Shown here: positions 51,662-60,364 of the stretch, one piece after another | How positions within the stretch are numbered: position 1 is the first letter of the stretch | How the letters are laid out: every line of letters begins with the position of its first letter | Source of the DNA: JAENVU01 sp038250905 | Lineage (GTDB): Bacteria; Actinomycetota; Acidimicrobiia; IMCC26256; JAENVU01 | DNA: 64,000 nucleotides | Assembly: GCA_038250905.1 (NCBI GenBank) | Contig: JBBSBV010000002.1 | Span: 149,394 to 213,393 of the forward strand | Direction: 5' to 3' | Notes under the pieces: generated by a model | Told to the model about the DNA's origin: nothing | The model's database searches: none | Seen by the model: only the letters and a program-made list of their open reading frames with translations | Position numbers and translations under genes: made by a program

Positions 51662-53224
51662 TCAGTAGACGCCCGCACGCCGCAGCCGGCGCGGTCGACC
51701 GTCGGGATCGAGGACGACGCGATGAACGAAGTCGAACCCGAGGCGGCCAAGCCAGGGGACCCGTTCGGCGGTGTGCACCCGGAGATGCCCGGCGGGACGC
51801 GGACCGCGACGGCCGTCGCGATGCCAGGCGTCGAGGGCAGCTGCTGAGGCGCGGAATGCGTCGAACCACCGGTCAGGATCGACGATGCCAGCGGCCTCTG
51901 TCCGCTGGAGATGTTCGGAAGCGAACCGGAGGCGCGTGGCGCGCGCCAAAGTACTGCCGTCGGGCGCCTCCTCCGTGTCGACGATCGCGCACGACGACTC
52001 GGAGTCGTGCGTCCACGAACGTCGGTTCAGGTTGTCCGAGCCCACGGTCATCCACTCGTCGTCCACGATGCACACCTTGGCGTGCACGTAGATCGCGATT
52101 CCCTCGCGGTTCTCCAGGTCGTAGACCGCGACGCGCTCGCCCCCGGCTGCGAACAACTCCCGCAGGACTCGCTCGCGTCCGACGTCGCTCCCGCGGCCGA
52201 GCACGGGGCCGCCGGGGTCCGGGTACCGCGGGATCACGCAGATCACGCGCAGTTCGGGAGACCGGCGGAGCGCGGCCGCGATCGCGGCCGCGGCGTCGTA
52301 CGACCACAGGAACTGGTCCTCGAGGTAGATGAGGCGGCGCGCCCGACTGAAGGCCTTGAGGTACGCGCGGGCAATGCTGAGCTCCCCCTCCGGTGCGAAC
52401 GGATAACCGATCCGGCGAACCGGATACGTCCGCAGCACCTGGACCGAGTACGGGCCGTCGCCCGGAGTGACGCGCGGCTCGCTCGTGAGGGAGCTCGGTT
52501 CCCGCGGGTGCTCCGTGTGCAGGTGTTGCCAGGCGCGCCACGGACTCGGAATGTCGAGCGGTGACGGGTCGTCCCACCGCTCCCGGAAGGTGGTGGCGAT
52601 GTCGTCGACCGCCGGTCCGTGGAGTTCCAGTTGCACGTCATGCCACGGTGGTGTCGGTCCGTAGTCCGATTCCGAGAGCAGCGCGCGTTGTGGGTCGCCC
52701 GCGTGGTCGGCGTCGTCGTTGCGACCGTTGGCGAGATCGATCCCGCCCAGGAACGCGACGTCACCCGCCGCCGGATCGTCGCGGCGGAGCACCACCATCT
52801 TCTGGTGGTGGCTCCCGCCGCGGCGGATGCGGTTGTCGAGCAGGACCTCGCCCCCGGCGTCGTTGACCATCGTCGCGAGGTCGGAGTTCGCGGCTTCGTT
52901 CAGCGGCCCGGGATGCGCGCGCCACACCAGACCCCGGATCGTGACCCCCCGGCGCGCGAGATCGACGAACACCCCGCCCAACTCCGTGTCGGGTCCGGCG
53001 AGAATCTCGTCGGTATTGCCTTCGAGGTCGGTGAAGTACAGCGCGTCGCCGGGCCCCGCCGACTCCAGGACCTCGTGGAGCGTGGCGAAGTACTCCCGCC
53101 CGTCGATCAGCACGTCGACCGAGTTCCCCGAACTCCAGGCTCGACCGGGGTGGGCGTCGTCGATGCAGGTCGCGGGGTTCCCGCGTTCATCCGGGGTCAG
53201 GAACCAGTCGGTCGGGTCGCCCAT
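51662..53224 (-). CDS. Phospholipase D-family protein
   Basis: 520 residues with two HKD half-sites: GGSHHQKMVVLRRDD and IYVHAKVCIVDDEW followed by GSDNLNRRSW. No signal peptide is visible, so cytoplasmic or secreted by another route. It hydrolyses or transfers phospholipid headgroups, or acts as cardiolipin synthase-like transferase. Confidence 0.9.
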   Translation of the reverse strand: MGDPTDWFLTPDERGNPATCIDDAHPGRAWSSGNSVDVLIDGREYFATLHEVLESAGPGDALYFTDLEGNTDEILAGPDTELGGVFVDLARRGVTIRGLVWRAHPGPLNEAANSDLATMVNDAGGEVLLDNRIRRGGSHHQKMVVLRRDDPAAGDVAFLGGIDLANGRNDDADHAGDPQRALLSESDYGPTPPWHDVQLELHGPAVDDIATTFRERWDDPSPLDIPSPWRAWQHLHTEHPREPSSLTSEPRVTPGDGPYSVQVLRTYPVRRIGYPFAPEGELSIARAYLKAFSRARRLIYLEDQFLWSYDAAAAIAAALRRSPELRVICVIPRYPDPGGPVLGRGSDVGRERVLRELFAAGGERVAVYDLENREGIAIYVHAKVCIVDDEWMTVGSDNLNRRSWTHDSESSCAIVDTEEAPDGSTLARATRLRFASEHLQRTEAAGIVDPDRWFDAFRASAAALDAWHRDGRRGPRPAGHLRVHTAERVPWLGRLGFDFVHRVVLDPDGRPRRLRRAGVY

Positions 53225-53308
53225 GTTTCCTCGCGGGTGGGAGCCGTGCGTTGCACAGTGCGTCCCCGGAGCGGGACGCGGCCCCGGCCTACCCCACCCG
53301 CGCGGTTC

Positions 53309-53827
53309 TCACCCCTGAGCGGCCGCCATGGTCAAGCCGCGCACGTAGGCCGCCTGACCGAGGTGTTGGAATGCATCGTCGGCGACGCTGACGAGCCGCA
53401 CACCGAGCGTGACCGGCGGATCCCAGCGGCGGTCGACGATACGGTCGAGGTCCGCGGCGTGGAGGCCGGCGAGGAATCCCTCCGTGTGGGCGCTCACGGC
53501 ATCGAGATACGCGACCAGTACCTCGGGGCCGGCCGGCCGGACCCGAGCGACGTCTCGCGGCCCGTGGCCATACCCGGTGTTCGACGGATCCGGGTCGAGC
53601 TGGAATCCCGTGGCCCAGTCCCCCGAGGTCCACAACTGGTCCTGGTCCATGACCTCCGCGAGGTGGTGGTCCTGGACCCGGGCCACGTGCCAGACCAGCC
53701 AGCCGATGGGGTTCGCGTCGGGCGCAGGCCGGGCGACCAGGGCCGCGGCGTCAAGGCCCTCGACCGCGCCACGCGCCAACTCGGGGATGCGCCCGTAGAG
53801 CTCGGTCAACACCGCGCCGACATCCAT
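53309..53827 (-). CDS. DinB/maleylpyruvate-isomerase-like (DUF664) protein
   Basis: 172 residues of the DinB-like four-helix family: AVLTELYGRIPELARGAVEG, IGWLVWHVARVQDHHLAEV (metal His) and DAFQHLGQAAYVRGL. Many actinobacterial members are mycothiol-dependent transferases. ATG 53827 with GAGG upstream. Confidence 0.83.
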   Translation of the reverse strand: MDVGAVLTELYGRIPELARGAVEGLDAAALVARPAPDANPIGWLVWHVARVQDHHLAEVMDQDQLWTSGDWATGFQLDPDPSNTGYGHGPRDVARVRPAGPEVLVAYLDAVSAHTEGFLAGLHAADLDRIVDRRWDPPVTLGVRLVSVADDAFQHLGQAAYVRGLTMAAAQG

Positions 53828-54040
53828 CTCGACCTCACATCCTTTCGGGACGACCGATTCCGGCCATCGTCGCACGACCGCCGCCGGGACGCTCAGACCT
53901 CGAGCGTCGCCCGGCTGCGCTCGGGCCGGCCCAGCACCATTTCGTCCGGGTTCGGCATACCCACCGGTTCCCCCTGAGCCGGCGGCCGAAACGATCGGAC
54001 GAGATGAGTACCATGCCCGAAAAGTGGGCAGGACCCCGCC

Positions 54041-55573
54041 ATGGCCCAGATCTACCGCACCCTGCCCGAATCCCCGCTCGACACGCTCGACCGATACACC
54101 GCCGCCGGTGGCGGCGAGGCCATCGAGATCGCGCGCAGGAGCCCGGCCGATGATCTCGTCGCCGAGGTCGTCGCGTCCGGACTGCGCGGCCGGGGCGGGG
54201 CCGGATTTCCGACGGGACGAAAATGGGAGACCATCCGCGCCAACACCACCGGTGCCGCCGGGACTGCCACCGTCGTCGTCAACGGTGCCGAGGGCGAACC
54301 GGGTTCGTTCAAGGACCGGACCATCCTGCGCACCAATCCGTTCGCCGTACTCGAAGGCGCGATCGTCGCCGCGTACGCGGTCGGCGCCCCGAAGGTGATC
54401 GTCGCGGTGAAGGCGAGCTTCGGCGTGGAGCACGACATCCTCGAGCGGGCGCGCACCGCCATCAACACCGCGGGCTGGCTCGACGACATCGATGTGGAGA
54501 TCTTCGCGGGGCCGTCCGCCTACCTCCTCGGCGAGGAGACCGCGCTGCTCGAGGCGATCGACGGCCGACCACCGTTCCCTCGGATCGCGCCTCCCTACCG
54601 CCGCGGGGTGGACGACGACATCGTTCCGAACCCGACCGGCGACCAGGACACGAGCCGGTCCGCGGCCAACGTCGAACTCGCCGGTCCCCTCGCCGAGACC
54701 AGCGGCACGCCGACCCTCGTCGACAACGTGGAGACGATGGCGAACATCCCGGCGATCGTGACCCACGGCGCCGAGTGGTTCCGCTCGATCGGGACCGAGG
54801 CGTCACCCGGATCTGTCGTGTGCACCGTGTCCGGCGCCGCGCCGCGTCACGCGGTCGGTGAGTTCGAGATGGGAACCCCGCTGCGGGAGGTGCTCGAGAC
54901 GCTCGGCCGCGTCGACGTCGCCGCGGTGGTCGCGGTTGCGACCGGGGTGTCGAGCCCCGTCGTCGAGCCGACGCGCCTCACGACGCCCCTCACCTACGAG
55001 GACTTCGAGGCGGCCGGGACCAATCTCGGCACCGCGGGCTTCATCGTGATCGACACCGAGGACGACCTGCTCACTGCGACGCGCGACGCGGCCGCGTTCC
55101 TCGCCGTGGAGTCCTGTGGCCAATGCACCCCCTGCAAGGCGGACGGCCGGATCATCGCCACCGGACTCGGCGCCTTGGCCACCGCCGACCCCGCGGAGAT
55201 CCGACCCGACCTCGACGCCGTGCGCGCCGCCCTCACCACCGTGGCCGACAGCGCACGCTGCAACCTCGCGTCCCAGCAGCAAGCCGTCGTCGGCACGATC
55301 CTGGCACGGTTCCCCGACCTGATCGCAGGCATCGTCGACGGATCGCTCGTACCGCGTTCGACGGTGGTGATCGCGCCGATCAAGGACCTCGTTGCCGGAC
55401 GCTTCGTGCTCGATACCGAGCAACTGAAGAAGCAACCGGACTGGACGTTCGACGCGATCGATTCGGGCAAGGCGCCGGCGGACTGGCTCCACGATGCCGA
55501 TGCCGTTCCCGCGCCCCACTCCGAGCCGACGGCCGCGCCCGGATCCCGTTTGCCGTCACCCCGGCTCGGGTAG
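54041..55573 (+). CDS. Stand-alone NuoF-like NADH-binding flavo-Fe-S protein
   Basis: 510 residues similar to the 51-kDa NuoF subunit. NAD/FMN site GLRGRGGAGFPTGRKW, VVNGAEGEPGSFKDR, YLLGEETALLEAI, and 4Fe-4S ligands ESCGQCTPCK with a further Cys near ARCNLAS. The C-terminal ~80 residues are unlike NuoF. No nuoE or other complex I genes are adjacent, so it may serve a soluble NADH-dependent oxidoreductase or formate dehydrogenase. Confidence 0.87.
   Translation: MAQIYRTLPESPLDTLDRYTAAGGGEAIEIARRSPADDLVAEVVASGLRGRGGAGFPTGRKWETIRANTTGAAGTATVVVNGAEGEPGSFKDRTILRTNPFAVLEGAIVAAYAVGAPKVIVAVKASFGVEHDILERARTAINTAGWLDDIDVEIFAGPSAYLLGEETALLEAIDGRPPFPRIAPPYRRGVDDDIVPNPTGDQDTSRSAANVELAGPLAETSGTPTLVDNVETMANIPAIVTHGAEWFRSIGTEASPGSVVCTVSGAAPRHAVGEFEMGTPLREVLETLGRVDVAAVVAVATGVSSPVVEPTRLTTPLTYEDFEAAGTNLGTAGFIVIDTEDDLLTATRDAAAFLAVESCGQCTPCKADGRIIATGLGALATADPAEIRPDLDAVRAALTTVADSARCNLASQQQAVVGTILARFPDLIAGIVDGSLVPRSTVVIAPIKDLVAGRFVLDTEQLKKQPDWTFDAIDSGKAPADWLHDADAVPAPHSEPTAAPGSRLPSPRLG
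55547..55573 (+). promoter_or_regulatory. SigB/SigF-type promoter inside the NuoF-like 3' end
   Basis: CGTTTG (55547-55552), 15-bp spacer, GGGTAG (55568-55573). The ATG at 55583 is exactly 9 nt on. The -10 contains the stop codon of the upstream gene. Confidence 0.65.
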
Positions 55574-55582
55574 TCCCACAGC

Positions 55583-55831
55583 ATGAGTTCACGCGACGAC
55601 AACGACGAAAACAACGTCACCGCCCGACAACTGCTCCACGCGGCGACGGGTGATCGGGATGCAGAGGCCGCCGCGCTCGCCGACCAGAGTGACGCCGATC
55701 CCGACGCCGCCAAGCTCGCAGTCAAACGGGCTCACGGCGACGTGAGCGACCGACCCAAGATCGAGAGCGACCTCGCGTCACCGGACGACGTCCGGGTCGC
55801 GGAGTCCGACCACCCGAATCCCAGCCGGTGA
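55583..55831 (+). CDS. Small acidic hypothetical protein, 82 aa
   Basis: 82 residues, Asp/Ala/Arg-rich, no hydrophobic segment, probably disordered: DAEAAALADQSDADPDAAKL. ATG 55583 directly follows a stress-type promoter, with no ribosome site, as for leaderless mRNAs. Unknown family. Confidence 0.6.
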   Translation: MSSRDDNDENNVTARQLLHAATGDRDAEAAALADQSDADPDAAKLAVKRAHGDVSDRPKIESDLASPDDVRVAESDHPNPSR

Positions 55832-55907
55832 CCGCATCGACGAGACCGGGCTGCGCGCCTTCCCTTGAACTGCACCAGCAGGCGCGACACCCTCAGGCGC
55901 GACACCC

Positions 55908-56228
55908 TCAGGCCCAGTGCCGGCGATGGTCGGACGATGGGCGGGTCGCGGGGTCTCCCATCCGATGAGCCGTTCCCGGGGGGCGGTTCCGCATTCGCGA
56001 AGCCGTTGACCGGGTCGAGTACGAACTCGCGCCGTGCGCACAGCTCGCGCCATGCCCCATCGGAAGAGTGGGCGTCGGGCGGTTCAGCGTCGGGGGTGCG
56101 ACGAGCTGGTCGACCGGCAGATCGTTCAGGACCGGTGGATCGTCCTGCATCGCACACCACTGGACCCACAAGGCTCGGAGCCGCCCGCGGAATCCGGCGC
56201 GCCTCTCGTAGTGGGTTTCTCTGACCAT
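55908..56228 (-). CDS. Hypothetical protein, possibly frameshifted
   Basis: An ORF of 106 residues starts at ATG 56228, 9 nt after a stress-type promoter. The first ~50 residues (ERRAGFRGRLRALWVQWCAM) look coding; later residues do not, while the next frame then gives protein-like sequence (WRELCARREFVLDPVNGF). A one-base indel near 56080 would join the two. The rest of this ~540-bp interval (55832-56374) holds only a 15-bp tandem repeat at 55879-55908 and candidate promoters. Confidence 0.4.
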   Translation of the reverse strand: MVRETHYERRAGFRGRLRALWVQWCAMQDDPPVLNDLPVDQLVAPPTLNRPTPTLPMGHGASCAHGASSYSTRSTASRMRNRPPGTAHRMGDPATRPSSDHRRHWA

Positions 56229-56237
56229 GCCATCGAC

Positions 56238-56263
56238 CTACCCGTTCCGGCCGGGTCGAAACC
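56238..56263 (-). promoter_or_regulatory. SigB/SigF-type promoter
   Basis: Minus strand GGTTTC (56258-56263), 14-bp spacer, GGGTAG (56238-56243); 9 nt before the ATG at 56228. Confidence 0.7.
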
Positions 56264-56277
56264 TGATCCCGGCCGAC

Positions 56278-56303
56278 GTTTGGCCGCGGCGCGCCCCGGA
56301 TAT
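56278..56303 (+). promoter_or_regulatory. Weak SigB/SigF-like promoter for the 62-aa gene
   Basis: GTTTGG (56278-56283), 14-bp spacer, GGATAT (56298-56303) in place of GGGTAT. Confidence 0.35.
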
Positions 56304-56374
56304 GCCCCGGGCGGACCTCACGTGGCCAGCCCGCGCCCGTGCGACCGATCCGACGACAAACGAAGGAGTGCCCG

Positions 56375-56563
56375 ATGGGCGACCGACTGACGTGTGACGT
56401 ATGTGGAAAGGTCGCGGACAAGCACGCGACCGGCGAGGACTTCGTCCTCGGACTCAACGCGTTCTGGCCACCGGAACCCGAAGACGGCACGCGTGACGCG
56501 GCCTGGGTGATGGAGTACTGGGTGCACCGTCGCTGCCTGCCGTTCGTGAACAACCAGCCGTAG
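56375..56563 (+). CDS. Small Cys-containing protein, 62 aa
   Basis: 62 residues: LTCDVCGKVADKH near the N-terminus and VHRRCLPF at the end suggest a small metal-binding fold. ATG 56375 has GAAGGAG upstream, an excellent ribosome site. No family recognised. Confidence 0.65.
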   Translation: MGDRLTCDVCGKVADKHATGEDFVLGLNAFWPPEPEDGTRDAAWVMEYWVHRRCLPFVNNQP

Positions 56564-56593
56564 ATCGACGCGACCCGAGCGGTCCGACAATCA

Positions 56594-56621
56594 GGTTTCG
56601 GATCACCGGTCGGGCGGGAAC
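56594..56621 (+). promoter_or_regulatory. Weak SigB/SigF-like promoter for the 49-aa membrane gene
   Basis: GGTTTC (56594-56599), 16-bp spacer, GGGAAC (56616-56621); the -10 is non-consensus. Confidence 0.35.
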
Positions 56622-56685
56622 AACACCTGCATCATCGAATCGGGCACCGCCGTCGCGGCTGGTGACCCAGACAGGAGAAGACCCA

Positions 56686-56835
56686 ATGCTGGTTCTCGGA
56701 CTCATCTTCATGATTCTCGGGTTCGTTCTCGCCGTCCCCGTGCTCTGGTCGATCGGGATCCTGTTGGTGATCATCGGCGCGGTGCTGTGGATCGCCCAGA
56801 GCTCGGGCGCCCACTGGGGCCGACGCTGGTACTGA
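56686..56835 (+). CDS. Small membrane protein, 49 aa
   Basis: ATG 56686 with AGGAG upstream. Two short membrane helices (FMILGFVLAVPVL and GILLVIIGAVLWI) separated by a W-S-I turn, then a short polar tail (SGAHWGRRWY). A tiny membrane protein like others in stress regulons; function unknown. Confidence 0.7.
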   Translation: MLVLGLIFMILGFVLAVPVLWSIGILLVIIGAVLWIAQSSGAHWGRRWY

Positions 56836-57032
56836 CCCGACCGTCCACGTAGGACGTCCGGGTTCGGACCCGCACCCGCGCCATGCCGTCCCCCGTTGCT
56901 CTGCGGAGCGACGGGGGACGCTGCATTTCCGACCCGTATTGCCGGGGTTGCGATCGGTTCGTTAATTTCTCCGGGTACGTTGCAGCGTGGTTCGCAATCA
57001 ACACCCGGAAATCGCCCCGTACGGAGGCCGAC

Positions 57033-57353
57033 GTGACGACGACCGATCCGAGATTCGAGCAACGGCCGGGTGACTCGGGCATGCAGCTCGTCGTCGCCGG
57101 TGAACTCGACATCGCGACGGTGGACGAGTTTCGCGAACAGCTCGAATCGCTCGTCGACCGGGCCCAGACCCCCGTCTTCGTGGACCTGTCCGGCGTCGAG
57201 TTCATCGACTCGAGCAACATCGCCGCCCTGCTCGCGGCCCACTTCCGCGCCGAAGAAGCCGAGGCGGACCTCGTCGTGGTCGATCCGTCCCCGGCGTGTC
57301 GGCGGGTCTTCGAGATCCTCGACCTCGGCGCCGTCCTCCACATCACGCCCTGA
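57033..57353 (+). CDS. STAS-domain anti-sigma factor antagonist
   Basis: 106 residues from GTG 57033 with GGAGG upstream. STAS pattern VVAGELDIATVDEFREQL and GVEFIDSSNIAALLAAH (target Ser; the usual SSGL is SSNI). Fifth STAS gene of the window. Confidence 0.87.
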   Translation: MTTTDPRFEQRPGDSGMQLVVAGELDIATVDEFREQLESLVDRAQTPVFVDLSGVEFIDSSNIAALLAAHFRAEEAEADLVVVDPSPACRRVFEILDLGAVLHITP

Positions 57354-57379
57354 CGTTTCGATCCGGACCCATCGGGTAG
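57354..57379 (+). promoter_or_regulatory. SigB/SigF-type promoter for the epimerase-like gene
   Basis: CGTTTC (57354-57359), 14-bp spacer, GGGTAG (57374-57379), starting at the base after the STAS stop; 57 bp before ATG 57437. Confidence 0.65.
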
Positions 57380-57436
57380 CCCGAAGGTCCGAGCCCCCGA
57401 CCCGAGGTTGATCATGGACGTTGCGGAGGCACGGCG

Positions 57437-58495
57437 ATGAACGTGCTCGTCACCGGCGCGTCCGGCAACGTCGGCTCGGCGCTCGTCGAGTCGCTGAAGC
57501 TGCGACCCGAGGTCGACGCGATCGTCGGGGTCACGCGGCGGGTCCCTGACTGGCACCCCGACGGCGTCGAGTGGCGGCCGGCAGACATCACGACCGACGA
57601 CCTGGTCCCGGTCTTCCGCGGTAGCGACGTCGTGATCCACCTCGCATGGGCGATCCAGCCGGCGCGGGACCCCGAGGGGCTGTGGAGGACGAACGTCCTC
57701 GGCTCGCAGCGGGTGTTCGAAGCCGCGGCGCGCGCCGGGGTCACCTCGCTCGTCCACGCGTCGTCGGTAGGCGCGTACTCTCCGGCACCGCCCGGGACGA
57801 TGGTCACGGAGTCGTGGCCCACCCACGGCGTCCCCCAGCTCGGGTACTCGTGGCAGAAGGCCTACGTCGAACGGCTGCTCGACCATTTCGAGGCCGAAAC
57901 CGGCATGCCCGTCGCGCGCCTCCGCCCGGCGTTGATTTTCCGCCGGGACGTGGCGCACGAGATCCGTCGGCTGTTCCTCGGCGTCGTACCCACCCGCATG
58001 CTGGGACCGTGGGCGGGGCGCGCCTTCGAGATGCTGCCGGCGCGGTTCCAGGTGCTGCATTCGCGCGATGCGGCCGACGCGTTCGCACGCGCGGCCGCCA
58101 CCCGGGCCACCGGCGCGTTCAACCTCGCAGCCGATCCGCCCCTCGGGTCGCGCCGCGCACCGCGTTGGCTCGCACCGGTCGCACACACCGTCGCGGCGGC
58201 GGCCTGGCGGTCCCATGTCTCCGCCGCGGAGCCGGGCTGGGTCGATCTCGCACTGCGCGCCCCGCTCATGGACACGACGCGCGCCCGGGCCGAGCTGGGT
58301 TGGGTACCACTGCGGTCTGCGCACGTCACCCTCGACGAACTGCTCGACGGCCTGGGTCACGACGCCCGATTCCCGACGCCGCCACTTTCGTCGGACGGGG
58401 AAGCCGACGAGCCGGATCGGGTCGGGCCCACCATCGATCTCACGGTCGAGGAGCAGGGTTCCGAAGCACTCCTCGGTTCCCGTGGCGACGCCTGA
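57437..58495 (+). CDS. NAD-dependent epimerase/dehydratase (extended SDR)
   Basis: 352 residues: VLVTGASGNVGSALVESL, ADITTDDL, VIHLAWAIQP, HASSVGAYS and catalytic YSWQKAYVE (YxxxK). ATG 57437 with GGAGG upstream. The substrate is unknown; the ~60 C-terminal residues are polar and probably disordered. Confidence 0.85.
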   Translation: MNVLVTGASGNVGSALVESLKLRPEVDAIVGVTRRVPDWHPDGVEWRPADITTDDLVPVFRGSDVVIHLAWAIQPARDPEGLWRTNVLGSQRVFEAAARAGVTSLVHASSVGAYSPAPPGTMVTESWPTHGVPQLGYSWQKAYVERLLDHFEAETGMPVARLRPALIFRRDVAHEIRRLFLGVVPTRMLGPWAGRAFEMLPARFQVLHSRDAADAFARAAATRATGAFNLAADPPLGSRRAPRWLAPVAHTVAAAAWRSHVSAAEPGWVDLALRAPLMDTTRARAELGWVPLRSAHVTLDELLDGLGHDARFPTPPLSSDGEADEPDRVGPTIDLTVEEQGSEALLGSRGDA

Positions 58496-58556
58496 TCGAC
58501 GCTCAGCGCGTACCGGGGTGACCGCACCGGTTGATCGCCTGGATCGTTAGTGTCCG

Positions 58557-58952
58557 GTGATGACCGGACCGACGTTCCGCACGCTCGCCACGACCCTCGC
58601 GACGGTCCGCCTCGCCGCCGGGGCCGCCCTCGGGTCGTCACCCCAGCGCTTCCTCGGGCGGGAACCTCGGGTCGCGGGCTCGTCGATGCCCCTCACGCTG
58701 CGCACGGTCGGCATCCGGGATCTCGCCGTCGGCCTCGGCACCGCGGCGTCGCTACGGTCGGGCACCGAGGCCGACCTCCGGCGATGGGTGTGGGCGGGTG
58801 CGGTCAGCGATGCGCTCGACGTCGTCGCCGGCCTCGCTGCCACCCGCGAGACGCGCGGTCGCAGCCTCCTCTCGGTGGCGATGGCGGTTCCGATGGTGGT
58901 CGCGGACGCGTACGCCTTGCGACCGCAACCGGCGGGGCCCGCGACCGCCTGA
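58557..58952 (+). CDS. Hypothetical membrane protein, 131 aa
   Basis: 131 residues with about three hydrophobic segments (GIRDLAVGLGTAASL, AGAVSDALDVVAGLAA, VAMAVPMVVADAYAL). Pattern resembles small DUF4267-like membrane proteins, but I do not claim the family. GTG 58557 or ATG 58560. Confidence 0.7.
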   Translation: MMTGPTFRTLATTLATVRLAAGAALGSSPQRFLGREPRVAGSSMPLTLRTVGIRDLAVGLGTAASLRSGTEADLRRWVWAGAVSDALDVVAGLAATRETRGRSLLSVAMAVPMVVADAYALRPQPAGPATA

Positions 58953-58975
58953 ACGCGGCGCGTCGCCGCGACGCG

Positions 58976-59644
58976 TCAGTCAGGTTCGGGTGGCGCCAGG
59001 GTGCTCGGACCGACCCGCTGCGCCAGCCACCGGTTCATCGGCGCGCACTCCTGCCAGACCCCGACGATGCGGGACGCGGCCCCGGCGGTGTGCATCCACC
59101 GCGCCACCGGGAACGACTTACCCGCGGTCAGACCCTTCATGCGCAGCAGTTCGATGCGCGGGTGATCACGCGGATACCCGCGGGGCGCAGTCTTGAGCGC
59201 GTCCATCGAACCGATCTCGAGCCGACGCGTGCGCAGGCCCTCCACCACCTTCGCGACCGCCGCTCCGTGACGCGCATCGTCGACGGCGGCGCGCCACCGC
59301 TCCAACTGGTCGGATGCCATGTGGTAGTAGCCGGTCCCCACGAACAGGCCTTCGGCGCTCATCTGCACGTAGTAGATCGAACCGTCCGCGCCCTCGGTCA
59401 CCGCGCCGGCCGCGGTCTTGTACGGCGTCTTGTCCTTGGCGAACCGCACGTCGCGATACGGACGGAAGACCCGCAGCCGGCCGTACTCCGCCTCGATGAC
59501 ATCGGACAAGGCCTCGAACGGGGCGCGCACCGCGTCGTCGTAGACCGAGCGGTTCGCCTGCCAGAACGACTTGGAGTTGTCCAGCTCCAGGCGCGCGTAG
59601 AAATCGAACGCAGCTTCCGGCCACCCGCGGAACTTCGTCGTCAC
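58976..59644 (-). CDS. DUF2461-family protein
   Basis: 222 residues from GTG 59644 with GGGAGGA upstream: LELDNSKSFWQANRSVYD, PYRDVRFAKDKTPYKTAAG and MASDQLERWRAAVDD. The family is widespread and of unknown function. Confidence 0.85.
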   Translation of the reverse strand: MTTKFRGWPEAAFDFYARLELDNSKSFWQANRSVYDDAVRAPFEALSDVIEAEYGRLRVFRPYRDVRFAKDKTPYKTAAGAVTEGADGSIYYVQMSAEGLFVGTGYYHMASDQLERWRAAVDDARHGAAVAKVVEGLRTRRLEIGSMDALKTAPRGYPRDHPRIELLRMKGLTAGKSFPVARWMHTAGAASRIVGVWQECAPMNRWLAQRVGPSTLAPPEPD

Positions 59645-59715
59645 CTTGGTCCTCCCGTGATCGTCCCGTCCGCAGTCTCGCGGACGCGCCCGATGCCCGC
59701 GATCCGAACCTGCGC

Positions 59716-60252
59716 TCAGCGGAACCGATCGCAGAACTGCTGCTCGGCCGGGGTGCCCTGGCCGTAGGGGTCGATGCCCGATCGCCGACCCTGGAGCGAC
59801 CAGCTGTTGTGCGCCTCGTTCATGGAGACGAACGGTGCCGGGCACGCGATGTGGATCACCCGGCCCCCGTCGGGACAGTGTCCGGGCGTGTTCCAGCAGG
59901 TGAACCCGTAGTGACCCAGCGCCGTCCCGGGACCACACACGTCGACGAAGCCCGGGGCCTGGTGACTCGCGAGGTAGGCGAGCGCCTCGGCACAACCGGT
60001 GGTCACTGCGAGCACGACCGTCGCAGTCCCCGGCGTCGTGGTGGTGGTGGTGGTGGTGGTGGACGTGGCTGTGGACGCGTCCGGTGCGGCTCGAATCGAT
60101 CTCGCGCGGGTGATCGGGTCGTGACCGACCGCGTCGGTCGTCATGACCGGTGCCGCACGACCGGTGAGGATGAGCGGCATCGCCAACCCCAGCCCCACCA
60201 GACCCAACCGCGCGGGGAGCAGTCGGGCCTGGATGGCGGAGCCGTGTCGCAT
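59716..60252 (-). CDS. Secreted hypothetical protein with Thr tract
   Basis: 178 residues from ATG 60252 (GTG 60276 is an upstream alternative). An N-terminal signal peptide (LGLVGLGLAMPLIL), an Ala/Ser/Thr linker with about nine Thr in a row, then a Cys-containing domain (CAEALAYLAS, VDVCGPGTALGHYGFTC, CPDGGRVIHIACPAPF) likely disulfide-bonded outside the cell. Not recognised. Confidence 0.72.
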   Translation of the reverse strand: MRHGSAIQARLLPARLGLVGLGLAMPLILTGRAAPVMTTDAVGHDPITRARSIRAAPDASTATSTTTTTTTTTPGTATVVLAVTTGCAEALAYLASHQAPGFVDVCGPGTALGHYGFTCWNTPGHCPDGGRVIHIACPAPFVSMNEAHNSWSLQGRRSGIDPYGQGTPAEQQFCDRFR

Positions 60253-60280
60253 CCCCGTGGGATCGGTGTGACCCACGGGG
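60253..60280. promoter_or_regulatory. Inverted repeat overlapping the 5' end of the secreted-protein gene
   Basis: A 9-bp arm CCCCGTGGG (60253-60261) and its complement (60272-60280) flank a 10-nt spacer just upstream of ATG 60252. Possible operator or leader hairpin. Confidence 0.4.
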
Positions 60281-60364
60281 ACGTAAGGCGCGATTGACTA
60301 CAGGTAAATCCGGCTCAGATCCGCAGAAGCCCGCTGAAAAATCGAGAAGCCCGCGGCGCGGGGG

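Noticed and set aside
53280..53310. GGGTAG upstream of the phospholipase D gene (minus)
   Set aside because: The hexamer 14 bp upstream is GGGTGA, not a -35 match.
53950..53970. GGGTAT on the minus strand upstream of the DinB-like gene
   Set aside because: No GTTT-like -35 at 13-17 bp.
60020..60070. GGT repeat resembling a microsatellite
   Set aside because: It is the poly-Thr coding tract of the secreted protein on the opposite strand.
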